64,000 bases of DNA from MED-G105 sp038522945 (lineage in GTDB: Bacteria > Pseudomonadota > Alphaproteobacteria > Caulobacterales > Parvularculaceae): the NCBI GenBank assembly GCA_038522945.1, contig JBCBJV010000001.1, positions 310,001 through 374,000 on the forward strand. The letters are read 5' to 3'. Below are positions 8,258 to 17,755 of this stretch, piece by piece. The notes beneath the pieces were generated by a model, which worked only from the letters and a program-made list of their open reading frames with translations, searched no databases and had not been told where the DNA came from. Every line of letters begins with the position of its first letter. Positions within the stretch are counted from its first letter, which is position 1. A program made the translations under genes and the position numbers.

Positions 8258-9469
8258 CTAATTGAGCCGCTCAATGATCGTGGCGGTTCCCATGCCACCG
8301 CCAATGCAAAGCGTGACGAGGGCAGTTTCTTTGTTTGATCGCTCAAGCTCATCGACCATTGTGCCGAAGATCATCGCGCCGGTCGCGCCGAGCGGATGGC
8401 CCATGGCGATCGCCCCACCGTTCACATTGATCTCGCTGTGATCGATGTCCAGTGCTTGCATGAAACGCAGGACCACTGACGCGAAAGCTTCATTGAGCTC
8501 CCACAAATCAATGTCCTTTTTCTCCATGCCCGCTTTTTTCATTGCCTTTTGCGCCGCAAATTCAGGCCCGGTGAGCATAATCGTCGGCTCTGAACCAATT
8601 GAAGCCATCGAAACAATCCGTGCACGGGGTTTCAGACCCAGCTTCTTGCCCATTTCCTCTGTGCCGATGAGGACGCCAGCCGCACCATCGACGATCCCCG
8701 ATGAGTTCCCAGCGTGGTGGACATGGTTGATCATCTCTAGGTCGGGATATTTCTGGATTGCAATGGCATCGAACCCCGGAAAATCACCCATAGCAGCGAA
8801 AGATGGCGGCAAAGCGCCAAGCGACTGCATATTCGCATCCGGGCGAACTGTTTCATCGTGTGAGAGCACTTCCTCTCCAATCACGTCTTTCACAGCGACC
8901 ACTGATTTCGAAAAGCGCCCTTCTTCCCAGGACGTCGCTGCACGTTTCTGGCTTTCGACAGCGTAGGTGTCTACATCATCGCGCGAAAACCCATATTTCG
9001 TGGCGATTAGGTCAGCGGAAATTCCTTGAGGCACGAAATAGTTCTTAAATGCCGAGGAAGGATCAACAGGCCAAGCACCGCCGTCGGATCCCATTGGGAC
9101 ACGAGACATGGATTCAACGCCGCCGCCGATTGCCATATCAGCTTCGCCGCTTTTTACCTTTGCGGCAGCAATGTTGATCGCTTCCAACCCGGACGCACAA
9201 AACCGATTGACCTGAATGCCAGCCGTGGTCTGCTCAAAGCCCGCATTCATCACGGCTGTCCGAGTTATGACCGCGCCTTGTTCACCAACAGGAGAAACGC
9301 AGCCGAGCGCCACGTCGTCAACATCAGCAGTGTCGAGATTATTCCGGTCCCGGATATTTTCGAGTACCTGCGTTGCCAGCTGTAAAGGTGTGATTTCGTG
9401 GAGAGATCCATCGGATTTGCCTTTACCGCGCGGCGTGCGAACCGCGTCGTAGACTATGGCTTCGGTCAT
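8258..9469 (-). CDS. fadA: Acetyl-CoA C-acyltransferase (thiolase)
   Basis: A 403-residue thiolase II family enzyme that cleaves 3-ketoacyl-CoA with CoA to acetyl-CoA and a shortened acyl-CoA. The nucleophilic Cys91 lies in NRFCASGLEA. The C-terminal motifs NGGAIAMGHPLGATGA and CIGGGMGTA carry the catalytic His and the second cysteine, Cys388. Length is normal for the family. AAAGGA precedes the start at 9469. It stands upstream of the fadJ-like gene on the same strand, in an order often seen in alphaproteobacteria. It could be called fadI, depending on the naming of its partner. Confidence 0.92.
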   Translation of the reverse strand: MTEAIVYDAVRTPRGKGKSDGSLHEITPLQLATQVLENIRDRNNLDTADVDDVALGCVSPVGEQGAVITRTAVMNAGFEQTTAGIQVNRFCASGLEAINIAAAKVKSGEADMAIGGGVESMSRVPMGSDGGAWPVDPSSAFKNYFVPQGISADLIATKYGFSRDDVDTYAVESQKRAATSWEEGRFSKSVVAVKDVIGEEVLSHDETVRPDANMQSLGALPPSFAAMGDFPGFDAIAIQKYPDLEMINHVHHAGNSSGIVDGAAGVLIGTEEMGKKLGLKPRARIVSMASIGSEPTIMLTGPEFAAQKAMKKAGMEKKDIDLWELNEAFASVVLRFMQALDIDHSEINVNGGAIAMGHPLGATGAMIFGTMVDELERSNKETALVTLCIGGGMGTATIIERLN

Positions 9470-9641
9470 GGGCGGAGATCCTTTCCGGGTATTTTGAATG
9501 CCTAAACGGCGGTACCATCGAACGTTAGAGTGATCTACCTAAGCCGCCTCAGAGCGGGCTTCAATGCTGCAATGCAGTTGCTCTAGGCTGTTGTTATTCA
9601 GTGATTTTTTGAGCGATCGAACCGCATCTTGCGTGTATTAA

Positions 9642-9656
9642 CCCTAGCCGTTAGGG
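9642..9656 (+). promoter_or_regulatory. Short inverted repeat upstream of putA
   Basis: CCCTA and TAGGG flank a 5-bp spacer 63 bp before the putA start, in the 249-bp divergent region between fadA and putA. It could be an operator for a proline-responsive regulator, because this PutA lacks its own DNA-binding domain. This is weak evidence. Confidence 0.2.
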
Positions 9657-9718
9657 GATGCTTTACTTGAAGACGCCGACGACGATCTGCTGACTTTTAT
9701 TGACAACGGGAGAACAGC

Positions 9719-12700
9719 GTGAGCAGCGACCCGCAAACGCTATTGCGTGAAAAAATCCGCGAACACTGTCTCATCGACGAAGCGGGTCTAGCTCAAAGTC
9801 TTATCAAGCATGCTGATATCGGCGAAGAAGGTCGTACGAGAGCCCGCGAGCAAGCAGCTCTATTTGTGGTTAGCGCCCGGGAAAACGCCTCCCGGACTAG
9901 TTTGATCGATAAGTTTCTTCAGGAGTACGGGCTTTCAACCTCAGAAGGCGTGACCTTGATGCGCCTGGCAGAGGCACTTTTACGGACACCAGACTCAACG
10001 ACAGCAGACGCACTCATTCAGGACAAGGTCGACGCAGGCGATTGGGCAGCCCACAAGGGCCAAAGCCCCTTCCCGCTCGTCAACTTTTCAACCCGCGCTC
10101 TGATGGTGACAGCTGCCTGGCTTGACGAGATCGAAGACAAAAATCCGCTCGGCCGCGTCGTTCAGTCAACCAAAGCCATTCTCGACCGGGTTGGCGACCC
10201 GATCATTCGGGCGGCGGTCGGCCAAGCCATGAAGATCATGGGCGAGCATTTCGTCCTTGGCGAAACTATTCAAGAAGCCCTCAAGCGTGGGCAGAGTTAT
10301 AAACGTCAAGGATACACCTTTTCCTTTGATATGTTGGGGGAAGCCGCGCTTACGGCAAAAGACGCAAAGCGGTATTTTGAAGACTACAGCGAAGCGATCA
10401 AATCAATCGCCGGGTATGCTCCGCATGATAATACAGCGGACAATCCTGGCATTTCAGTAAAGCTTTCCGCCCTTCACCCACGGTACGAATTCATCAAAAG
10501 AAACCGTGTCCTATCGGAGCTTTTTGAGACAGTTCGCATTTTGGCTATTTCTGCTAAAGGCGCAAACATCGGGTTTAATATTGATGCTGAGGAAAGCGAA
10601 CGGCTCGATATCTCACTCGATTTGATCGGCCAGCTATTGAACGATCCGGCTCTGGCAGGCTGGGACGGTTTTGGGGTGGTCGTGCAGGCGTACCAACGCC
10701 GCGCCCTCCCCGTCCTTCAATGGCTAGCAGAATCTGCGCGCGCCGCTGACCGGCGGGTTATGGTCCGGCTTGTTAAGGGCGCCTATTGGGATGCAGAGGT
10801 CAAGCGAGCCCAAGTTTTAGGCCTCGAAACCTATCCTGTCTTTACACGAAAAGTTCTAACGGATGTGAGCTATCAGGCCTGCTCCAGATTTCTTCTTGAA
10901 AACCGGGATGTCTTTTATCCCCAGTTTGCAACTCACAATGCCCTAACGGCGACAACTGTTCAGGAGATGGCGCGCCAAGGCGAGACCGATCCACACGACA
11001 GTTACGAACTTCAACGGCTCCATGGCATGGGTGAGGCCCTTCACGATAAGCTTATTGAGGACGGGGCTCGCTCGCGAATCTATGCACCAGTAGGTGGGCA
11101 CAAGGAGCTATTACCATATCTTGTGCGACGGCTTCTGGAAAACGGCGCGAACTCTTCATTCGTCAATCAATTGATTGACCCGGAGATGTCTGTCGATGAC
11201 ATCGTTGCCGACCCGGTTATCGAAGCGCGCACGCTCGATCAGTTTGCGAACCCTGCCATCCGCACACCGCGCGATCTCTTTGCTCAAACGAGACTTTCCG
11301 CAAGGGGATGGGATGTTGCCGACCCCGTATCCGCTTTCCTTCTTTCAAATTCCGAAACCCCGCTTGCAGTAGCGGACGTCAGGCAATCAGCGCCAAACGA
11401 ACACCGCAGTGGTGAGGAAGTAATTGTGCACTCGCCAGCCGATAGAAAACGCATCGTTGGGACGGTCACGACGATGACGGCCCAAGATGTCGTTAGCGCA
11501 GTTGAGCGCGCCAAGGCCGCACAATCGACATGGCGTCAGACATCAGTGTCTGACCGCGTCGCAATTCTTCAGTATGCTGCAGACCTTATGGAAGCGGAAG
11601 ATCAAGCGTTCTTCCGCATCGCACGTATTGAAGCAGGGAAAACCATAGAAGATGCGATCGCGGAAGTCCGCGAAGCGGTCGACTTCTTGCGATACTATGC
11701 CAACGAGGCAGTGATCCTGGATGACGCAGGCAAAGCAGATCCTCTCGGTACTGTTGTTTGTATTTCACCGTGGAACTTTCCCTTAGCTATCTTTACTGGA
11801 CAAGTCAGCGCTGCGCTAGCGGTCGGCAATACGGTGCTTGCAAAGCCGGCAGAACAGACGCCTTTGATGGCGGCAGCAGCAGTTGACCTTTTACATCGTG
11901 CAGGCGTTCCCGAAGATGCGCTCGTTCTTTGCCAGGGCGATGGACCTGGTGTGGGGGCCGCACTGACAAGCCATTCGTCAGTGGACGGGGTGATCTTTAC
12001 GGGGTCAACGGAGGTTGCCAAGATCATCAACAGGTCAATCGCAGCCTCAAGCCCTCGGGCACCATTGATCGCTGAGACCGGCGGCATCAACGCTATGATC
12101 ATCGATTCGACTGCGCTTCTTGAACAAGCGGTTGTCGATGTCGTGGCCTCTGCATTCCAGAGTGCCGGTCAGCGCTGCTCTGCATGCCGATTTGTTTGCG
12201 TTCAAGAAGATGTAGCCGACCGATTTATTGAGATGCTCGCCGGTGCAATGGCAGAGGGCGTCGTTTCTGACCCAGCCAACATTTCGACCGACGTCGGTCC
12301 GGTCATCGATAAGGAGGCATTTGACAAAGTTTCTGCCGCCATAAGTCGCCTCAGAACGAACGCAACTGAGATCGGCATTATGCCTATGGACGGCGATGCA
12401 ACAGCGAATGGCTTTTTCGTCGAACCGACCGCCTTCGAGGTTGGCAGTATCAATGATATCAATGAAGAGATTTTTGGCCCGGTTCTGCAAATCGTCCGAT
12501 ATCGCGCGCCTGACCTCGAATCGACAGTTCAAGCCATAAACCAACTTGGCTTCGGGCTGACCCTCGGCATCCATACTCGTATCGACGAAACCATGCACAA
12601 GATCGTTGCCCTCGCCAAAGTCGGCAATATCTATGTAAATCGCAATCAGATTGGTGCGGTTGTCGGTGTACAGCCGTTCGGCGGTGAAGGTTTGTCTGGT

Positions 12701-13459
12701 ACGGGACCGAAAGCTGGCGGCCCGCATTATTTGCCTGCGCTTGTCAAAAAATCGGCTCCTGAAGCAAGCTTCGACATCAAGATCACCGAAACATATCACG
12801 CGCCAATGTTCGACCAATCGATGACACTGGCACGCGAGGCATTTGAGCAATGGAGGCAAGCACTGGACAGGCTGAATGTGCTGATGAGCGCAGCGCAATT
12901 CTGTGTACAGAAGTATGGCGACGCGGCGGTCGAGACAGATATTCTAAGGCGTGCAATCACCATAATGACAGATCATGAGGCCCCACTTGATCTCCCAGGC
13001 CCCACTGGAGAAGCAAACTCGCTTCGTTTGCGCGCAAAGGGACTGGTCGCATGTATCGGCCCAGGTGAGAGAGGCTTTGCCCGGCAAGCCTCAAAAGCCC
13101 TTGGGACCGGCAATGGCTTATTGTGTCCTGAGAGGTTTGGTCAGCGCCTCGCCGAGGCCTTGAAGGCGGCCGGTGCACCGGCAAATCTCATCGTATGCTT
13201 ACCGTTCCCGAACCTTGATGAGGCGCCGTCTCAAGTGCCTGCGGCAATGCTTGATGAGATCCGGATCAACGCCATCGCTCTTGATTGCAGCGACGCCTCA
13301 ATCGGGATGGTAAAAATGCGCTTGGCCAACCGCGACGGCGCAATTATTCAATTGCTTAGCTCGGCTGATCCTGTCGACCGCTTTTGTGTGGAGCGGACCG
13401 TGACCATTAATACCACCGCGGCGGGCGGCGATGTGCGCCTTTTGTCGTTGCCAGAATAA
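9719..13459 (+). CDS. putA: Bifunctional proline dehydrogenase / glutamate-semialdehyde dehydrogenase PutA
   Basis: A 1246-residue enzyme that oxidises proline to glutamate in two steps with FAD and NAD. The N-terminal half carries the proline dehydrogenase barrel (for example VMVRLVKGAYWDAEVKRAQ and FATHNALT). The second half is an aldehyde dehydrogenase with PWNFPLAIFTGQ, Glu786 in AETGGINAM and the catalytic Cys820 in SAGQRCSACR. After the PFGGEGLSGTGPKAGGP segment about 240 residues remain, as in PutA types with a C-terminal aldehyde-dehydrogenase-like cap. No ribbon-helix-helix domain precedes residue 40, so it is not a self-repressing PutA. The start is GTG with GGGAGA upstream. It is transcribed divergently from the fad genes. 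Confidence 0.95.
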   Translation: MSSDPQTLLREKIREHCLIDEAGLAQSLIKHADIGEEGRTRAREQAALFVVSARENASRTSLIDKFLQEYGLSTSEGVTLMRLAEALLRTPDSTTADALIQDKVDAGDWAAHKGQSPFPLVNFSTRALMVTAAWLDEIEDKNPLGRVVQSTKAILDRVGDPIIRAAVGQAMKIMGEHFVLGETIQEALKRGQSYKRQGYTFSFDMLGEAALTAKDAKRYFEDYSEAIKSIAGYAPHDNTADNPGISVKLSALHPRYEFIKRNRVLSELFETVRILAISAKGANIGFNIDAEESERLDISLDLIGQLLNDPALAGWDGFGVVVQAYQRRALPVLQWLAESARAADRRVMVRLVKGAYWDAEVKRAQVLGLETYPVFTRKVLTDVSYQACSRFLLENRDVFYPQFATHNALTATTVQEMARQGETDPHDSYELQRLHGMGEALHDKLIEDGARSRIYAPVGGHKELLPYLVRRLLENGANSSFVNQLIDPEMSVDDIVADPVIEARTLDQFANPAIRTPRDLFAQTRLSARGWDVADPVSAFLLSNSETPLAVADVRQSAPNEHRSGEEVIVHSPADRKRIVGTVTTMTAQDVVSAVERAKAAQSTWRQTSVSDRVAILQYAADLMEAEDQAFFRIARIEAGKTIEDAIAEVREAVDFLRYYANEAVILDDAGKADPLGTVVCISPWNFPLAIFTGQVSAALAVGNTVLAKPAEQTPLMAAAAVDLLHRAGVPEDALVLCQGDGPGVGAALTSHSSVDGVIFTGSTEVAKIINRSIAASSPRAPLIAETGGINAMIIDSTALLEQAVVDVVASAFQSAGQRCSACRFVCVQEDVADRFIEMLAGAMAEGVVSDPANISTDVGPVIDKEAFDKVSAAISRLRTNATEIGIMPMDGDATANGFFVEPTAFEVGSINDINEEIFGPVLQIVRYRAPDLESTVQAINQLGFGLTLGIHTRIDETMHKIVALAKVGNIYVNRNQIGAVVGVQPFGGEGLSGTGPKAGGPHYLPALVKKSAPEASFDIKITETYHAPMFDQSMTLAREAFEQWRQALDRLNVLMSAAQFCVQKYGDAAVETDILRRAITIMTDHEAPLDLPGPTGEANSLRLRAKGLVACIGPGERGFARQASKALGTGNGLLCPERFGQRLAEALKAAGAPANLIVCLPFPNLDEAPSQVPAAMLDEIRINAIALDCSDASIGMVKMRLANRDGAIIQLLSSADPVDRFCVERTVTINTTAAGGDVRLLSLPE

Positions 13460-13554
13460 AATTGCCCGTCTCGACACAAGCATCCGGTCTGCCGCATATG
13501 GAAGGCTGCTTGCCGCTTAGGGCTTGAATTTCATCGCGAAGAAAGGTGGCGTGC

Positions 13555-14772
13555 ATGGATGGAAGCAGAGAGCGACCAATGACTGCAGCCGATTTTGCAC
13601 CGCAACAAGCTACTGTGGGGCCATTCATCACGACTGATGGACGGCCGCGCCGTGCCATGAATTGGATGTTTGGCCATAAAGCCCGCATGTTCTGGATGCT
13701 CCAGAGCGCGGGCTGGGTGGGGTTCTTTGCCTTTCACGTGCTGGCTGTCTCATCTCTGGTTGCTGGATGGTCGATGTTGTCGGTCACCTATTCGCTCTCA
13801 ATGTCGCTGATCGGCTTCTTGTCCACGTCGATTATGCTGCGCCCGCTCTTTCAATTCGCCAGGCGCCAGCAGCCTTTGATCCTGCTCGCCATTGCAATCG
13901 GCGGGACGTTGCTCGTCACCGTCTTTATGTCCGCAGCGAAAGCAGAAACGTTTGGATATATTTTCGGCGATGCCTGGATGCAGAGCCGCGTGGAACAGCT
14001 CGGCACGAATAACTATTTCCTACGGTTGCGGCCGGACCTGCCTCCGAACCTCTTTCTACTACTTTCCTGGGGCGGATTTTACTTCGGGATCAATTATTAC
14101 CTTACACTGAGAGATGAGACAGAAAGAGCCCTTCAATCAGCCCGACTTGCTGACCAAGCGCAGCTCAAAATGCTCCGCTATCAGCTAAACCCACACTTTC
14201 TCTTTAATACATTGAACGCCATCTCAACCCTTGTAATTACCGATGATCGCAAGGATGCCAACGAGATGCTCACCAAGCTGTCGGCATTCCTTCGCTATTC
14301 CCTCGACAGCGACCCATTACAGAAAACGACACTGGCTGAGGAAGTCCGTGCGCTGCAGCTCTATCTGGATATTGAGACCACTCGTTTTGGAGATCGACTA
14401 AAGATTTCCAAAGACATTGACGAACGCGTGCTGGATGCTCGCGTGCCGTCGCTTATTCTTCAGCCCGCCATCGAAAATGCGATCAAGTATGCCATCGCCA
14501 AAATGGAAGCAGGCGGGGAAATCATCATTGTGGCGAGAGCGGAAGGCGACATGCTGAAGCTCCAGGTATGCGACAACGGTCCGGACGCCCCAGAAAATCC
14601 CGATGCCCTCCTCCGGCGCGCGTCCACCGGTGTCGGTCTTTTGAATATGAAAGAGCGACTTGCTCACCTTTACGGCTCAATGCAATCATTCACGCTGAAG
14701 CGACGGGATCCTGACGGGATGTGCGTATCCCTCAAAATCCCCCTTGAGCGACGGAGCCAGATGAATGGATGA
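13555..14772 (+). CDS. LytS/YehU-type membrane sensor histidine kinase
   Basis: A 405-residue sensor kinase of the His_kinase (PF06580) group. Four hydrophobic segments lie in the first 200 residues (roughly 45-63, 67-90, 100-120 and 160-178). The phosphoacceptor His214 is in LNPHFLFNTLNAIS. The ATPase part shows QPAIENAIKYA, VCDNGPDA and STGVGLLNMKERL. The ATG at 13555 is preferred to the GTG at 13546 because AAGGTGG lies 5 nt upstream of it. Its last 8 bp overlap the start of the response regulator, so both are translated as a unit. The stimulus is unknown. Confidence 0.88.
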   Translation: MDGSRERPMTAADFAPQQATVGPFITTDGRPRRAMNWMFGHKARMFWMLQSAGWVGFFAFHVLAVSSLVAGWSMLSVTYSLSMSLIGFLSTSIMLRPLFQFARRQQPLILLAIAIGGTLLVTVFMSAAKAETFGYIFGDAWMQSRVEQLGTNNYFLRLRPDLPPNLFLLLSWGGFYFGINYYLTLRDETERALQSARLADQAQLKMLRYQLNPHFLFNTLNAISTLVITDDRKDANEMLTKLSAFLRYSLDSDPLQKTTLAEEVRALQLYLDIETTRFGDRLKISKDIDERVLDARVPSLILQPAIENAIKYAIAKMEAGGEIIIVARAEGDMLKLQVCDNGPDAPENPDALLRRASTGVGLLNMKERLAHLYGSMQSFTLKRRDPDGMCVSLKIPLERRSQMNG

Positions 14773-15589
14773 AACCGAGCCCCAGAAAATCCGTGTCCTG
14801 TTGGTCGATGACGAACCACTCGCCAATAAGGGAATGCGCGCGCGCCTCCAAGCCTTTCCTGAAATAGAGGTTATCGGCGAGTGCAGTAACGGCCGAGATG
14901 CCGTCAAGACAGTCAAGGCTGAAAGCCCCGATCTCATTTTCCTGGATATTCAAATGCCGGGTCTCGATGGATTTGGCGTGGTTCGCGCTCTTATTGGTGC
15001 ACCGGCCCCGCTAGTCGTCTTTGTCACCGCTTACGATAAGTTCGCAATCGACGCTTTTGAGGCCAACGCTCTTGATTATCTCGTCAAGCCTGTTGAGGAA
15101 GAGCGCCTGAAAGATACCATCCACAAAGCGCGCGAAGCAATTAAGTCACGCACCGCGGCAAACCGGGAATCTAAACTCGTTGAACTCCTCGCATCTCTCG
15201 GCGATGAAGAACGCGATCGAATCAAAGAATTGATTACCGATCCAGCATGGAGCGAAAAAGAGCGGTATACGGAGCGGCTTAGTTTTAAGGATGGCTCTAA
15301 AGTGGTCATCCTTAATGCAGATGAAATTGAATGGATCGACGCGGCCGGCGACTACATGTGTATCCACGCAGGCGGTAAGACCCATATAATCCGCGAGACC
15401 ATGAAGACCCTGCAGCAGCGCCTCGATCCCGCACGATTTCAACGGGTCCACCGTTCAGCCATCGTCAATGTGAGCAAGGTGAAGGAACTTCATCCACATT
15501 CCAACGGCGAGTACTTTCTGGTGCTGGAAAACGGCTCGGAACTGAAGCTCTCACGCTCCTATAAGGACGTCGTCGCCCGGTTCCTGTAA
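14765..15589 (+). CDS. LytTR-family response regulator
   Basis: A 274-residue partner of the preceding kinase. The receiver domain at residues 1-120 has the acidic pair in VDDEP, the phosphorylated Asp61 in LDIQMPG, and Lys in DYLVKPVEEERL. The LytTR DNA-binding domain runs from about 170 to 274 (RLSFKDGSKVVIL, EIEWIDAAGDYMCIHA, FQRVHRSAIVNVSKV). Members bind direct repeats in promoters. The start overlaps the kinase gene by 8 bp. Target genes cannot be told from the sequence. Confidence 0.9.
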   Translation: MDETEPQKIRVLLVDDEPLANKGMRARLQAFPEIEVIGECSNGRDAVKTVKAESPDLIFLDIQMPGLDGFGVVRALIGAPAPLVVFVTAYDKFAIDAFEANALDYLVKPVEEERLKDTIHKAREAIKSRTAANRESKLVELLASLGDEERDRIKELITDPAWSEKERYTERLSFKDGSKVVILNADEIEWIDAAGDYMCIHAGGKTHIIRETMKTLQQRLDPARFQRVHRSAIVNVSKVKELHPHSNGEYFLVLENGSELKLSRSYKDVVARFL

Positions 15590-15634
15590 GCCTACGCCGC
15601 CGATCGAGTTTCAACGACCGCGACGTCGCCTCTA

Positions 15635-15662
15635 TTGACGTTAAATGCCCCACCTGTAGACC
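15635..15662 (+). promoter_or_regulatory. Possible promoter of kbl
   Basis: TTGACG is followed after 16 bp by TAGACC, about 40 bp before the kbl start. The -35 box is good, but the -10 box matches the sigma-70 consensus poorly. Confidence 0.25.
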
Positions 15663-15699
15663 GTCTTGGCAACCATCGACGGATCAGGAGGCAATTGTC

Positions 15700-16905
15700 A
15701 TGGAGCATGACTTCTACACCCGAATAGACGCAACCCTCGATGACATCCGCGATCAAGGTCTTGAAAAGCTTGAACGGGAAATCACGTCGCCCCAAGGCCC
15801 GATCATTGATGTGGTGCATAACGGTAAGACCTGCCGGGTCCTAAACTTTTGCGCAAACAACTATTTGGGTTTGGCCGATCATCCGGAAATCGTCGAAGCA
15901 GCCAAAACAACAATGGATAAGTATGGCTTCGGCATGGCGTCTGTCCGCTTCATTTGTGGAACCAGCGATTTGCACCGTAATGTGGAAAGGGCGATTGCGG
16001 ACTATCTTGGGTTCGAAGATTCAATCCTGTTCGCTGCTTGTTTTGACGCGAATGGTGGCGTCTTTGAGCCTCTCCTCGGGCCTGAGGATGCAATCATTTC
16101 TGACGCCTTGAACCATGCCTCAATCATTGACGGAGTTCGACTATGTAAAGCGAAGCGATTTCGCTACGCGACCTCAGACATGCAGGATTTGAGGCAGCAA
16201 TTGGAAGCTGCCGACGAAGCTCACGTACGTACCAAGCTGATCGTGACTGACGGCGTCTTCTCGATGGATGGAACCATCGCAAAACTCGATGAAATCTGTG
16301 AGCTAGCAAATGAATTCGGCGCTCTCGTCATGGTCGATGATTGCCATGCCACAGGATTTATGGGGCCCGACGGGGCTGGCGTGCACTCTCATTTTGGCAT
16401 CAAAGACAAAGTCGATATCCTGACTGGCACTCTTGGAAAGGCGTTGGGCGGCGGCATGGGGGGATACATTTGTGCGAAAGCCAATGTTGTTCACTTGCTT
16501 CGGAATCGCGCGCGGCCTTACCTGTTTTCAAACGCGCTAACACCGGCCCTTTTGGGCGCAACGCTGAAGACATTGGAACTGGTTCGTGGCGGAGACCGAC
16601 TTCGCGATCAGTTATTCCGCAATTCTGTTAGATTCCGCCGTCAGATGACTGATGCAGGGTTTGACCTCTTACCCGGAGAACATCCAATCATCCCAGTCAT
16701 GCTTGGTGATGCCCGACTGGCCCAAGATATGGCCGCGCGGTTGATGGACGAAGGCGTCTATGTCACCGGCTTTTCCTATCCTGTTGTCCCCAAAGGCCAA
16801 GCCCGCATCAGAACTCAAATGTGTGCTGCCCATACGGACGATCAAATCGATGATGCCGTAGGCGCATTTGTCAAGGTCGGCAAAGAACTGGGAGTAGTCA
16901 GCTAA
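15700..16905 (+). CDS. kbl: Glycine C-acetyltransferase (2-amino-3-ketobutyrate CoA ligase)
   Basis: A 401-residue PLP enzyme of the alpha-oxoamine synthase family, which splits 2-amino-3-oxobutanoate with CoA into glycine and acetyl-CoA during threonine breakdown. The PLP lysine is Lys247 in TGTLGKALGGGMGGYI. FCANNYLGLADHP near the N-terminus and DDCHATGFMG are typical of KBL rather than of ALA synthase or BioF. A strong AGGAGG lies before the start. The usual partner tdh is not next to it. The 3' end overlaps the convergent SDR gene by 4 bp. Confidence 0.93.
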   Translation: MEHDFYTRIDATLDDIRDQGLEKLEREITSPQGPIIDVVHNGKTCRVLNFCANNYLGLADHPEIVEAAKTTMDKYGFGMASVRFICGTSDLHRNVERAIADYLGFEDSILFAACFDANGGVFEPLLGPEDAIISDALNHASIIDGVRLCKAKRFRYATSDMQDLRQQLEAADEAHVRTKLIVTDGVFSMDGTIAKLDEICELANEFGALVMVDDCHATGFMGPDGAGVHSHFGIKDKVDILTGTLGKALGGGMGGYICAKANVVHLLRNRARPYLFSNALTPALLGATLKTLELVRGGDRLRDQLFRNSVRFRRQMTDAGFDLLPGEHPIIPVMLGDARLAQDMAARLMDEGVYVTGFSYPVVPKGQARIRTQMCAAHTDDQIDDAVGAFVKVGKELGVVS

Positions 16906-17723
16906 GTCACTCGCGCGAAAAGCCGAGAAAGGATCGCGTTGTACCGCTCCGGGAAAAGCCGCTGAACAAGAGAGACAATTCTTGCGTCGCCTCCAACAAG
17001 GACGCGACGGCGACGCTTTGCAGCACCATGTAAAATGATTTCCGCGGCTTTTTTGGGACTGGTTTTTGCCGCGTTTTTGAATCTGTTTTCCACATCAGAT
17101 TTGGACGAGACGCCCGACGGCAATGTGTCCACCTCCGCTAGCCGAACAATATTCGTGTCTACACCCCCCGGATGGACACTCGTTACAGATACACCGTGGA
17201 CCGATAACTCACTCGCGATAGTCTCAGAAAATCCGCGTACGGCAAATTTTGATGAACAATAGTGTGATTGGCCTTCATATCCGATAATGCCGAAAATACT
17301 TGAGATATTCACGATACGACCTTTGGACTCAATCAAGTGCGGGAGCATGGCTTTTGTTAGACGGACCACGCCCCAAAAGTTGACATCCATGATTTTTTCA
17401 AATGAAGCCACGTCGCTTGTCGCGAAGGTTCCAATACGCGTGAGGCCGGCTACGTTAAAAATGCAATCCACGCTGCCGAGCGCCGATTTTACTCTTTCTG
17501 CATACGCGAGGATCTCGTCAGGCTGGGAAACATCGAGCTTATCCACCATTAAGCTATTAGTCTCGGGCATTTGAAGCAAACGACGGGTCTCTTGAAGCCC
17601 AACTTCATCGATATCCGAGATCGCGAGGATTGCCCCCATAGATGCCAATTCGACCGAAATTGCCCTTCCGATACCGGAAGCGGCTCCCGTCACAACACAA
17701 ACTTTTCCTGCGAATTCACTCAT
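16902..17723 (-). CDS. SDR-family oxidoreductase
   Basis: A 273-residue short-chain dehydrogenase/reductase. The cofactor site TGAASGIG is at residues 12-19, and NVAG follows near residue 90. The catalytic Ser is in NISSIFGIIG and the Tyr/Lys pair in YCSSKFAV. The C-terminal part (AAKTSPKKAAEIILHGAAKRRRRVLVGGDA) is typical of bacterial SDRs that act on hydrophobic or acyl substrates. The substrate is not known. The stop overlaps kbl convergently. It lies 32 bp after the inositol-monophosphatase-like gene on the same strand and may be the last gene of that unit. Confidence 0.85.
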   Translation of the reverse strand: MSEFAGKVCVVTGAASGIGRAISVELASMGAILAISDIDEVGLQETRRLLQMPETNSLMVDKLDVSQPDEILAYAERVKSALGSVDCIFNVAGLTRIGTFATSDVASFEKIMDVNFWGVVRLTKAMLPHLIESKGRIVNISSIFGIIGYEGQSHYCSSKFAVRGFSETIASELSVHGVSVTSVHPGGVDTNIVRLAEVDTLPSGVSSKSDVENRFKNAAKTSPKKAAEIILHGAAKRRRRVLVGGDARIVSLVQRLFPERYNAILSRLFARVT

Positions 17724-17755
17724 CTAAGGCTATTCCAATTCACCCGACTTAAGCT

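Noticed and set aside
12047..12898. 283-codon open frame antisense to putA
   Set aside because: It is the reverse of a clearly conserved aldehyde dehydrogenase domain, has no domain of its own and no start context.
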